33,602 nucleotides of DNA, from NCBI GenBank assembly GCA_002633115.1, contig NWBJ01000038.1, forward strand, positions 56,729 to 90,330, read 5' to 3'. The notes beneath the pieces were generated by a model. That model was not told the origin of the DNA. It searched no databases and saw nothing but the letters and a program-made list of their open reading frames with translations. The translations under genes and the position numbers were made by a program. Of the stretch, positions 23,411-31,449 are shown piece after piece. The stretch comes from Muribaculaceae bacterium Zag1 (GTDB lineage: Bacteria; Bacteroidota; Bacteroidia; Bacteroidales; Muribaculaceae). The first letter of the stretch is position 1. Every line of letters starts with the position of its first letter.

Positions 23411-23550
23411 TTTTGGTTTTTGGTTTTTAGTTTTTGGTTTTTGGAAATATTACCAACCAGGTTTTTAGTTTTTAGTTTTTGGTTTTTGGAAATATTACCA
23501 ACCAGGTTTTTAGTTTTTGGCTTTTGGTTTTTGGAAATATTACCAATCCA
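23411..23550. repeat. 45-bp tandem repeat, three copies, made of TTTTTGG heptamers plus a 17-base word
   Basis: The word AAATATTACCAA recurs at 23445, 23490 and 23535, spaced exactly 45 bases. Between them lie four 7-bp units (TTTTTAG or TTTTTGG), so each repeat is 28 plus 17 bases. It lies in the cydA-cydB gap. The heptamer is the reverse complement of the CCAAAAA unit at 3994-4028. Confidence 0.95.
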
Positions 23551-23604
23551 TAGCCCATTACATGAAATATGGAGGTGGTAATATCTATATGGGCCAAGGC
23601 GTCG

Positions 23605-25170
23605 TTATTGCTTGGGGATGATGTTTTTCTTCTCTGAGTTGATGATGAATCGCACCATGATGCTGATTTCAGCAAAGAGAAGCAAAGTGAATATTGCGGC
23701 GAATACCCAGAATGTGGCTTCGACTGATCCAGCCGAGATGTCTGAGATAGCCACATTGCGCGGCAGCACATCCTGGATGGTCCAAGGTTGACGGCCCACC
23801 TCGGCTGTAATCCAGCCAGCCTCAGAGCAGATGTAGACTATGGGAATAGAAATCAGGCCGAAGAAGCAAAGCCAAGGATTCTCGAGGGTCTTGTCAGAGC
23901 GGTAGCAAACGAAGATAAGCACCACGAAGAGCAGCAACAGGTAACCGCCAAAGATTACCATGATGTGGAATGCGTAGAATGTCATTCCCACTGGCGGGAT
24001 GGCATCGGCTGGCGACTGGAGGTAGCCGTAACCGAAGTTCGCGTAATTCTCCTTGATAACCTGGGCGGCTTGCGCCATCGTCTCTTGATCACCGATAGCT
24101 TGAGCCTCTCCATAGAGTTTGAGAGCATCTTGGGCGAGCAAGCCGCTGGCCATGCGGTCGGCGTAGGTGATACCGTAGACGGTGTCTCCAGCCTCATTGA
24201 TGGAGATGCCATTGATCAGGTCGTTGATGCCCGGCACAAAAGCGTCAAAGTCATGAGTGGCAAGGAATGACAGTCCCTTGGGAATCTCGATGGCAAAGAG
24301 CATGGTCTCCTCATCGTTGTCATATTTCTTGTCGGGATTGAGGATGCCAAAACCGGTGAGGCCCTGTCCGCGACTGCCATTGTATACACCCTCCATAGCG
24401 GCGAGCTTCATTGGCTGAACGCGGGCCACATCGACTGCCGAACCATCGCCAGTCCACATCACCAACAGGATGCCGATAAGGCCTACCCACGATGCCACGC
24501 GCACCGAATCCTTGGCCATCAGGATGTTGCTCTTCTTATACAGGAGCCAGCTGCTGACGCCCACCACGAATACGGCCGACAATACCCAGCCGCTGGTGAC
24601 AGCGTGGCAGAATTTGTGCATAGCCACTGTCGAGAGGGCTACGTCCCAGAAATTATCCATTACATTGCGCATTTGAGCCGGGTCAAACTCCATGCCAACG
24701 GGATATTGCATCCAAGCATTGGCGATGAGGATCCAGAGAGCCGAGAGCGATACGCCGATAGCGGTGAGCCAGGTCGAGGCAAGGTGGAAGCCGCGGCTTA
24801 CCTTGTTCCAACCAAAGAACATCACGGCCACAAAGGTTGCCTCCATAAAGAAAGCCAAAAGGCCCTCGATGGCGAGAGGGGCGCCGAAGATGTCGCCCAC
24901 AAACCAGCTGTAGTTGCTCCAGTTGGTGCCAAACTCAAACTCGAGAATAAGGCCGGTGGCGATGCCGCAGGCGAAGTTGATGCCGAAGAGGGTCATCCAG
25001 AATTTTGTGATGGCCTTCCATTTCTGTTGTCCCGTGCGCACATAGATGCTCTCCATGATGGCGACTATCAAGGATAGGCCGATGGTGAGGGGCACGAAGA
25101 GCCAATGGTACATGGCTGTGAGAGCGAATTGCGCCCTCGACCAGTCGACTAAGCTCGTAAGTTCGTTCAT
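23605..25170 (-). CDS. cydA: Cytochrome bd ubiquinol oxidase subunit I
   Basis: Heme-bearing membrane subunit (521 aa) that oxidises quinol and carries hemes b558, b595 and d. The N-terminal YHWLFVPLTIGLS holds the conserved His (H22) corresponding to the b595/d-site ligand. AGWITAEVGRQPW is the conserved GWxxxExGRQPW motif near the quinol site. Length matches the long form (E. coli 522), so an extended Q-loop is likely (about 245-380). Preceded by the DUF4492 gene and followed by cydB. Confidence 0.97.
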   Translation of the reverse strand: MNELTSLVDWSRAQFALTAMYHWLFVPLTIGLSLIVAIMESIYVRTGQQKWKAITKFWMTLFGINFACGIATGLILEFEFGTNWSNYSWFVGDIFGAPLAIEGLLAFFMEATFVAVMFFGWNKVSRGFHLASTWLTAIGVSLSALWILIANAWMQYPVGMEFDPAQMRNVMDNFWDVALSTVAMHKFCHAVTSGWVLSAVFVVGVSSWLLYKKSNILMAKDSVRVASWVGLIGILLVMWTGDGSAVDVARVQPMKLAAMEGVYNGSRGQGLTGFGILNPDKKYDNDEETMLFAIEIPKGLSFLATHDFDAFVPGINDLINGISINEAGDTVYGITYADRMASGLLAQDALKLYGEAQAIGDQETMAQAAQVIKENYANFGYGYLQSPADAIPPVGMTFYAFHIMVIFGGYLLLLFVVLIFVCYRSDKTLENPWLCFFGLISIPIVYICSEAGWITAEVGRQPWTIQDVLPRNVAISDISAGSVEATFWVFAAIFTLLLFAEISIMVRFIINSEKKNIIPKQ

Positions 25171-25285
25171 GATTGTGATTTATTGGTTTATTGATTTATG
25201 GATTATCTGGGGATTCGGGCCACAAACTGGCCCGACACAGTAGCCGCCATCCGGATTATTTTGAGGGGAAGGACCGTGGTGAGGA

Positions 25286-25516
25286 CTATGGAGGGCTGAG
25301 GGCCGAGCGGACGGCCTCGGCTTTTTCGGCATCGGTTGAGCAGCGCTCAGAGAGCACATCCGGCATGAAGAATAGGCGCATCACCAATAAAATCACAATG
25401 AGTTTGATGATGATCAGCGCCCACAATTTGCGGCCAATGGTCATCGAGCGAAAACCAGTGACGTAAAATTGCCAGATACGCATTGGCAGGGATGGAGCTT
25501 TTTGAGTTGTGCTCAT
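25286..25516 (-). CDS. DUF4492 family small membrane protein, cyd operon
   Basis: A 76-aa protein with a single membrane helix (about 33-50, LWALIIIKLIVILLVMRLFF). The N-terminal MRIWQFYVTGFRSMTIGRKLW is typical of DUF4492, a family that recurs directly upstream of cydA in Bacteroidota and some Campylobacterota. By size and position it may be an accessory subunit analogous to CydX, but this is inference. It has its own -7 box, so it is probably the first gene of the DUF4492-cydA-cydB operon. Confidence 0.85.
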   Translation of the reverse strand: MSTTQKAPSLPMRIWQFYVTGFRSMTIGRKLWALIIIKLIVILLVMRLFFMPDVLSERCSTDAEKAEAVRSALSPP

Positions 25517-25541
25517 GGTAGATTGCTTTGCATATATGTTG

Positions 25542-25549
25542 CAAATTTA
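25542..25549 (-). promoter_or_regulatory. -7 box for the DUF4492-cydAB operon
   Basis: TAAATTTG on the minus strand, 25 bases upstream of the DUF4492 ATG. No clear -33 element or regulator site recognised. Confidence 0.5.
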
Positions 25550-25620
25550 AAGAAAAAAATTGGAAAACCACTAATAAAATAAGATAAAAATGTGATGAAA
25601 AGCCACAAAGCGGCTATTGA

Positions 25621-25651
25621 CCATAAAGCCACAAGGGCATAAAGCCACAAG
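25621..25651. repeat. Dispersed 31-bp repeat, copy 2
   Basis: Exact reverse complement of 4898-4928 (two ATAAAGCCACAAG words, 16 bases apart); a degenerate third word follows at 25652. Confidence 0.85.
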
Positions 25652-25673
25652 ATAAGGCCACAAGCGGCTACCG

Positions 25674-25730
25674 CAAAGGAGCAAAGGCACAAAGCAGCCC
25701 TCTTTGCTCCTTTGTGCCTTTGCTCCTTTG
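25674..25730. repeat. 21-bp perfect inverted repeat of AAAGG words downstream of miaB
   Basis: CAAAGGAGCAAAGGCAC and onward (25674-25694) pairs perfectly with 25710-25730 across 15 bases. It follows the miaB stop by 9 bases on the minus strand and could end transcription, but no T-run follows. Confidence 0.8.
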
Positions 25731-25739
25731 TAGCAGCCC

Positions 25740-27104
25740 TTATGCCAGCTCGCAAATCAGCGTAGCTGAGGTGGCATCGATTACTTTGACCATCACATAG
25801 TCGCCCGGGCGGAAGTTGCCGCGCGGGAATACGCAGGTCTTGTTTTGCTGGGTGCGTCCTACCCACTGGTCGGTGCTGCGCTTTGACACGCTCTCGACCA
25901 GCACTTCGAATGTCTTGCCGATGTCGCGGCGATGCGATTCGAGCGACAACCGATTCTGCAGAGCAATCATGCGGTTGAGGCGTTCGATCTTCACCTCTTC
26001 CGGCACGTTGTCGGGCATCTGCCGAGCGGCGAGGGTGCCGGGCCGCTCAGAGTATTTAAACATAAAGGCAGAGTCAAATCCTACCTCGCGCATCAGCGAT
26101 AGGGTCTCCTGAAAATCCTCCTCGGTCTCATCATGAAATCCAGTGAATAGGTCGGTCGAGATGCCGCAGTCGGGAATTGCGGCGCGGATAGCGGCGATGC
26201 GGCCCAGATACCACTCGCGGGTGTATTTGCGGTTCATATCCTTTAGCACCTTGTTCGAGCCCGATTGCACCGGCAGGTGCACATGATTGCAAATATTATG
26301 GTGCGACGCTATGGCGGCAATCGTAGCATCGGACATATCTTTGGGGTGCGAGGTGGTGAATCTCACTCTCATCTCGGGCGCAGCCTCGGCCACCATGCAG
26401 AGCAACTGATCAAAGGTCAGTCCCTCGTGGTTGTAAGAATTGACATTCTGGCCCAGCAGCGTTACCTCTTTAAAACCCTTAGCTCGCAGGTCGGCCAGCT
26501 CTGAGAGGATGCTGTCGGCTGGGCGGCTGCGTTCGCGTCCTCGGGTGTAAGGCACGATGCAATACGAGCAGAAATTGTTGCACCCGCGCATGATGCTGAT
26601 GAATCCGCTCACCGGGTTTTGTCCGATGCGTCGGGGTATGATGTCGCGATATGTCTCGGTGGTGCTGAGCTCGACATTGATAGCCTTCTCGCCAGCGGTG
26701 GCAGCAGCGAATAGGGCTGGCAGGTCGAGGTATGAATCGGGTCCGGCCACCACGTCGACTCCCATCTCATTGATGAGTTTGTCCCTGACGCGTTCGGCCA
26801 TGCATCCAATCACACCCACAATCAGCCGATGCTTCTCTTTGTTTTTATTCTTGCGCAGCGAGGCCAGATATTGCAGTCGAGCCACAATCTTCTGCTCAGC
26901 GTTGTCGCGGATTGAACAAGTGTTGAGCAGTATCGCATCGGCCTCAGAGATATCCTCGGTGAGTTGATAACCCTCCATTCCGAGGATGGCAGCCACTACC
27001 TCAGAGTCGGCTACGTTCATTTGGCATCCGTAGGTCTCGATAAAGAGCTTTTTTGCCCCTCCGGGGGCCTGAGATTTGTTGTTTGGTGAGATATTTTTGT
27101 CCAT
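25740..27104 (-). CDS. miaB: tRNA (N6-isopentenyl adenosine-37) 2-methylthiotransferase MiaB
   Basis: Radical-SAM methylthiotransferase (454 aa) that converts i6A37 to ms2i6A37 in tRNAs reading UNN codons. The N-terminal MTTase domain has cluster cysteines in ETYGCQMN, LNTCSIR and GVIGCMAE; the radical-SAM cluster is CNNFCSYC followed by VPYTRGRERSR. The C-terminal TRAM domain ends FRPGDYVMVKVIDATSATLICEL. The frame is open from a GTG at 27143, but ATG 27104 gives the usual length. It diverges from the gene at 27180 with overlapping promoters. Confidence 0.96.
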   Translation of the reverse strand: MDKNISPNNKSQAPGGAKKLFIETYGCQMNVADSEVVAAILGMEGYQLTEDISEADAILLNTCSIRDNAEQKIVARLQYLASLRKNKNKEKHRLIVGVIGCMAERVRDKLINEMGVDVVAGPDSYLDLPALFAAATAGEKAINVELSTTETYRDIIPRRIGQNPVSGFISIMRGCNNFCSYCIVPYTRGRERSRPADSILSELADLRAKGFKEVTLLGQNVNSYNHEGLTFDQLLCMVAEAAPEMRVRFTTSHPKDMSDATIAAIASHHNICNHVHLPVQSGSNKVLKDMNRKYTREWYLGRIAAIRAAIPDCGISTDLFTGFHDETEEDFQETLSLMREVGFDSAFMFKYSERPGTLAARQMPDNVPEEVKIERLNRMIALQNRLSLESHRRDIGKTFEVLVESVSKRSTDQWVGRTQQNKTCVFPRGNFRPGDYVMVKVIDATSATLICELA

Positions 27105-27152
27105 TTGTCGAATCTTGGGGAAAGTAATTTTGGTAGATTGCACAATAATTAG

Positions 27153-27170
27153 TAATTTTGTGCAAAATTA
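27153..27170. promoter_or_regulatory. Symmetric divergent promoter: two -7 boxes in one palindrome
   Basis: TAATTTTG on the plus strand (27153-27160) and TAATTTTG on the minus strand (27163-27170) form an 18-bp palindrome with a 2-base centre. The plus box ends 19 bases before the ATG at 27180; the minus box faces miaB. Confidence 0.6.
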
Positions 27171-27179
27171 CAAAATTAT

Positions 27180-27557
27180 ATGGAAGCTGACAACATCTTA
27201 TGGGTAATATTGTGGATTGCACTCATGCTTGTAGGGTGGGCTGTGGAGACAAAAAAGAAGAAACAGGCCGCCGAGGAGCAGCGCAAGCAAGCCCAATCTG
27301 CCCAAAAGGCAATGATGGAGACCTGGGCTGAAAGCCCGGTTGAGCCCAGTAGGAATCCTATGATTCCTAAGATTCCTAAACCAGAAAAGTTGGCTCCCCA
27401 ATCGATGGCTGTGAGCCTCCCCGAGGAGGGGCAGCGCGTCACCAAAAAGCGCATCCAGCCCACACCCTCGGCCGCTCTCCAAGCCTCGGGCCTCCACAAC
27501 AAGGAAAACCTGAAGCGAGCCATCATCTTTGGCGAGATCCTCGCACCTAAGTTTTAA
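27180..27557 (+). CDS. Small single-pass membrane protein of unknown function
   Basis: A 125-aa protein with an N-terminal membrane helix (about 6-22, ILWVILWIALMLVGWAV), a lysine/glutamine-rich cytoplasmic stretch, a proline-rich middle and a C-terminal LKRAIIFGEILAPKF that looks like a conserved docking tail seen in small Bacteroidales membrane proteins. I cannot assign a function. It precedes the CoA transferase by 51 bases and is probably in the same transcript. Confidence 0.75.
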   Translation: MEADNILWVILWIALMLVGWAVETKKKKQAAEEQRKQAQSAQKAMMETWAESPVEPSRNPMIPKIPKPEKLAPQSMAVSLPEEGQRVTKKRIQPTPSAALQASGLHNKENLKRAIIFGEILAPKF

Positions 27558-27608
27558 GTGATAATCAATTTAAACAGAAAACCAAACATATACTTTAACC
27601 TTATTTCC

Positions 27609-29090
27609 ATGGCATTCAATTACATCACAGCCGAAGAGGCAGCCGCAATGATTCCCAATGGCGCCACTGTAGGCATGTCGGGCTTCACAGCCCCCGGTAC
27701 TCCCAAGGCTATCCCTACTGCAATCGCTCACAAGGCTGAGGCCGAGCATGCCGAGGGTCGACCCTACAAGATTAATCTCTTCACCGGCGCATCGTCGAGC
27801 GACCGTGCCGATGGCATGCTCTCGCGAGCCAACGCCATCAATATGCGCGCTCCCTATCAGAATGTACCCGACCTGCGCAAGCGCATCAATAGCCACGACT
27901 GCCACTATTTCGACCGTCACCTCTCAGAGATGGCGCAAGAAGTGCGCTACGGCTTCTACGGCCCTATTGACTTTGCCATTATCGAGGCAGCTCATATCAC
28001 CCCCGATGGCGAAATAATCCTTGGCACCGGCGTGGGCAATGTGCCTACTTATGCCCATCTGGCCAAGCATATCTTCATCGAACTCAACGAGGCTCTGCCC
28101 AAGGAGCTTGAGGGCATGCACGATGTGATCATGCTCCAGGATCCTCCTCATCGTCCGGCTATCAACATCAACTCGCCCAAGGATCGCATCGGCAGCCCCG
28201 TGCTGAAGGTTGACCCCAACAAGATTGTGGGCATCGTCAAGACTAACTATCTCGACGGCGTGCACGAGTTCACCGCTCCCGACGAAGTGTCGAAGAAGAT
28301 TGGTTCGAACGTAGTGCGCTTCTTGCTCAACGAGTACAAGAAAGGCGGTATCCCCAAGGAGTTCCTGCCTCTGCAGTCAGGCGTGGGTAACGTAGCCAAT
28401 GCCGTGCTGTATGACCTGGCCGAGAGCCCCGAGATTCCTCCCTTCATGATGTACACCGAGGTAATCCAAGACGCAGTGCTTGAGCTGATGCGCAAGGGCA
28501 AGTGCACATTTGCCAGTACATGTTCGATGACATTTGCCGACAGCACCGAGGAGAAACTCTTTGCCGACCTCAGCGAGTTCCGCGACAAGATTCTGATGCG
28601 TCCTGCCGAACTCAGCAACAACCCCGAAGTAATTCGTCGTCTCGGCGTCATCGCCATGAACACAGCCCTCGAGGCCGATATCTTTGGCAATGTCAATTCT
28701 ACTCACGTGCTCGGCACCAAGATGATGAACGGTATCGGCGGTTCTGGCGACTTTGCCCGCAACGCTTATATCTCAATCTTCTCATGCCCCTCAATCACCA
28801 AGGGCGGAGCCATCAGCAACATCGTGCCTATGGCTGCTCACGTTGACCATTCAGAGCACTCAGTCGACATCCTGGTTACCGACCAGGGCATCGCCGACCT
28901 GCGCGCCAAGGATCCAGTGCAACGCGCTCACGAGATCATCGAGAACTGCGCTCACCCGATGTATAAAGAGCTTCTCTACGATTACCTCAAGCAGGGCAAG
29001 GGAGGCCAAACTCCAGTGTCGCTCGACAAGTCGTTTGCGTTCCACAACGCATTCAACGAAACCGGCGACATGCGCAATGCCAAATTCTAA
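27609..29090 (+). CDS. Acetyl-CoA hydrolase/transferase family protein, probable succinate CoA-transferase
   Basis: Class I CoA-transferase (493 aa) exchanging CoA between acetyl-, succinyl- or propionyl-CoA and free acids, probably in the acetate/succinate/propionate fermentation typical of the order. GMSGFTAPGTPKAIP lies near the N-terminus; LQSGVGNVANAV is the glycine-rich CoA-site loop; the catalytic glutamate is likely E284 in YTEVIQD. GGSGDFARNAY and VDILVTDQGIADLR are typical of the Cat1/AarC branch. I chose ATG 27609; a GTG at 27558 would add 17 poorly coded residues. Exact acyl preference cannot be read from sequence. Confidence 0.92.
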   Translation: MAFNYITAEEAAAMIPNGATVGMSGFTAPGTPKAIPTAIAHKAEAEHAEGRPYKINLFTGASSSDRADGMLSRANAINMRAPYQNVPDLRKRINSHDCHYFDRHLSEMAQEVRYGFYGPIDFAIIEAAHITPDGEIILGTGVGNVPTYAHLAKHIFIELNEALPKELEGMHDVIMLQDPPHRPAININSPKDRIGSPVLKVDPNKIVGIVKTNYLDGVHEFTAPDEVSKKIGSNVVRFLLNEYKKGGIPKEFLPLQSGVGNVANAVLYDLAESPEIPPFMMYTEVIQDAVLELMRKGKCTFASTCSMTFADSTEEKLFADLSEFRDKILMRPAELSNNPEVIRRLGVIAMNTALEADIFGNVNSTHVLGTKMMNGIGGSGDFARNAYISIFSCPSITKGGAISNIVPMAAHVDHSEHSVDILVTDQGIADLRAKDPVQRAHEIIENCAHPMYKELLYDYLKQGKGGQTPVSLDKSFAFHNAFNETGDMRNAKF

Positions 29091-29100
29091 CTAAAAACTA

Positions 29101-29121
29101 AGAATGAAAAATGAAAAATGA
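29101..29121. repeat. Heptamer array, unit AAAATGA
   Basis: AGAATGA, AAAATGA, AAAATGA after the CoA-transferase stop; reverse-complement partner of the array at 29139-29229, with only 17 bases between them. Confidence 0.8.
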
Positions 29122-29138
29122 AAAATACCCTTGATGGC

Positions 29139-29229
29139 ATTCTTCATTTTTCATTCTTCATTTTTCATTTTTCATTTTTCATTTCTCATTCTTCATTTTT
29201 CATTTCTCATTCTTCATTTTTCATTGTGA
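29139..29229. repeat. Heptamer tandem array, unit ATTTTTC/ATTCTTC, leading into dnaG
   Basis: Twelve units in uninterrupted 7-bp phase (ATTCTTC, ATTTTTC, ATTTCTC variants) from 29139 to 29222, then ATTGTGA at 29223-29229, which contains the dnaG GTG start codon. The array happens to be open in the dnaG frame. Confidence 0.92.
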
Positions 29230-31406
29230 AGAAGATTGACCGTGAGACGGTGCAGCGCATTCTCGATGCGGCTGACATCGTAGAAGTAGTAAGCGACTTC
29301 GTTAGCCTAAAGAAGCGCGGAGCCAACTATATAGGATTGTGTCCGTTCCACAACGAGCGGACACCATCCTTCTCTGTGTCTCGCGCCAAGGGAATCTGCA
29401 AATGCTTCAGCTGCGGCAAGGGCGGCTCTCCAGTCAATTTCATCATGGCCCACGAGCAGATGACCTACTACGAGGCCTTGAGATACCTTGCAAAGAAATA
29501 CAACATCGAGATTCGCGAGCATGAGCTTACCGATGCTGAGAAGCAGCAAGCCACTGAGCGCGAATCCCTAATGGCTGTCAATGACTTCGCTCTCGAGCAT
29601 TTCGAGACCAACATGTCGTCGACCCAAGATGGGCGCGACATCGGCTTGGCCTACTTCCGCGAGCGCGGCATCAACGACTTGATGATCAAGCGATTTAGGC
29701 TGGGCTATGCTCTCGACAAGAGCGATGTCCTGTATCGTGCTGCCATTGCCAAGGGTTACAACGAGCAATATCTCATTGCCACGGGCCTGTGTTCGCGGTC
29801 GGAGAGGGGACAAGTTTACGACCGTTTCCGTGGCCGCGTGATTTACCCCATCTTCTCGGTGTCAGGTCGAGTGGTTGCTTTTGGCGGACGCACCCTGCGC
29901 ACCGACAAGAGCATGGCCAAGTATGTCAATTCGCCCGAATCGGCTATCTATCGCAAGAGCTACGAACTGTATGGCCTGTACCAGGCCAAGGGGTCAATTG
30001 TCAAGCATGACAAGTGCATCCTGGTTGAGGGTTACATGGATGTAATCTCGATGCATCAGATCGGGGTTGACAATGTTGTGGCATCGTCTGGCACCTCGCT
30101 AACAGAGGGCCAGGTGCGTCTGATCCATCGCTTTACCCAGAATGTGACCCTGATTTACGATGCCGACCCGGCTGGCATCAAGGCTTCGCTGCGCGGTATC
30201 GACCTGCTGCTTGCCGAGGGCCTTAATATAAAGGTATTGTTGTTGCCCGAGGGGGAAGACCCCGACTCATTTGCTCAGAGCCATTCGTTGACCCAGGTCG
30301 AGGAGTACATCAAGCAAAACGAGGTAGACTTTATCCGCTTCAAGACACGCATTCTGTTGTCAGATGCCGGCAATGACCCGATTCAGCGGTCGCGTGTGAT
30401 TACCGATATTGTCAAATCAATAGCGGTTATACCCGATGCTGTGACGCGCGCCGTGTATCTCAAAGAGTGCTCGCGCATGCTCGAAATCGAGGAGAAGGTG
30501 CTTGCGCTACAGCTTGACAAGACGATGGCCGACAATCTTGACCGCCAGCAGCGTCAGCCTAAGCCGCGACCCGAGGATGTGCCAGCCGAGCAGCCTCCAA
30601 CGCAGCCAGTCCCTACATTCCAAGGACAACCAGTTGCCCAAGCCCCGGTCCAGACCCCTGGGTCGGTGAGGTTGCGCCGTTATGAACTGACCTTGATGAA
30701 ATACATCGTCAAGTACGGCTATGTGCCCATAGCGCAAGAGTTGAATGAAGAAGGGGAGGAAACGGGCCAACAAGTGACTGTGATTGAATTTATCGATTCG
30801 GAGCTGAGGATGGATGATATCGTATGGACCGACCCCGTATGCGCTCGCATGATGGAAGATGCGTGGCATATCTTCCAAGAGGATTGGCCCATGGCTCTCG
30901 CCACCCATACGGCTCAGTTGCAACAGGAGCGGGCTCAATTCATCAAGGCAGGCGAGGAGGACATACGCCTCCATGGCCGCGACCTATCGGATATTCAAAA
31001 TCGAGAGAAGGCTCTGATCGAGCGTGCTGACAGACAGTACCAGGATAGCTTGGCTCAATTCACCATGCGATATCTTGAGGATTACTTCTTGTCGGCGCCC
31101 GATGATGAAGTGCGCAATCTGTCAACCGCTTTGGCCAGTGAGAAATACCAGCTCAGCAAGGTACATACCAAGTACGCTCATGTCGAGACTGAATATGAGC
31201 GGCTGCGCGAACTGGTAGAGCGCGGAGTGTTGGAACTGAAATACGCTATCCTTGATGAGCAGATAGCCGAGCTAAATCAAGAGGCACGCGCCGCAGCTGG
31301 CAACCGCGAACGCGTCAATGAGCTGATGACGCAAGTGTTTGAGCTGTACCAGCTCAAATCACAATTTGCCAAAATCCTCGGCGACCGCATCGTCAACCCA
31401 AAATAG
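29226..31406 (+). CDS. dnaG: DNA primase
   Basis: Replicative primase (726 aa from GTG 29226). The N-terminal CHC2 zinc finger is C39, H42, C60, C63, within one residue of the E. coli positions, which supports the GTG start over an ATG at 29118 that would translate the heptamer array. The Toprim core has ILVEGYMDVISMHQ and LIYDADPAG, then GEDPDSF. A proline/glutamine-rich linker (about 425-470) leads to a long helical C-terminal region probably contacting DnaB. Longer than E. coli DnaG (581), as expected for Bacteroidota. Confidence 0.95.
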   Translation: MKKIDRETVQRILDAADIVEVVSDFVSLKKRGANYIGLCPFHNERTPSFSVSRAKGICKCFSCGKGGSPVNFIMAHEQMTYYEALRYLAKKYNIEIREHELTDAEKQQATERESLMAVNDFALEHFETNMSSTQDGRDIGLAYFRERGINDLMIKRFRLGYALDKSDVLYRAAIAKGYNEQYLIATGLCSRSERGQVYDRFRGRVIYPIFSVSGRVVAFGGRTLRTDKSMAKYVNSPESAIYRKSYELYGLYQAKGSIVKHDKCILVEGYMDVISMHQIGVDNVVASSGTSLTEGQVRLIHRFTQNVTLIYDADPAGIKASLRGIDLLLAEGLNIKVLLLPEGEDPDSFAQSHSLTQVEEYIKQNEVDFIRFKTRILLSDAGNDPIQRSRVITDIVKSIAVIPDAVTRAVYLKECSRMLEIEEKVLALQLDKTMADNLDRQQRQPKPRPEDVPAEQPPTQPVPTFQGQPVAQAPVQTPGSVRLRRYELTLMKYIVKYGYVPIAQELNEEGEETGQQVTVIEFIDSELRMDDIVWTDPVCARMMEDAWHIFQEDWPMALATHTAQLQQERAQFIKAGEEDIRLHGRDLSDIQNREKALIERADRQYQDSLAQFTMRYLEDYFLSAPDDEVRNLSTALASEKYQLSKVHTKYAHVETEYERLRELVERGVLELKYAILDEQIAELNQEARAAAGNRERVNELMTQVFELYQLKSQFAKILGDRIVNPK

Positions 31407-31449
31407 TGTGGCAGCTAAAGTGTGGCAGCGCCGCCCTCGGCGCTAAGTC

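Noticed and set aside
27558-27608. GTG start extending the CoA transferase by 17 residues
   Set aside because: The segment overlaps a likely leader and lacks family similarity; ATG 27609 begins at the conserved domain.
29118-29225. N-terminal extension of DnaG from ATG 29118
   Set aside because: It would translate the heptamer array; zinc-finger residue spacing fits the GTG start at 29226.
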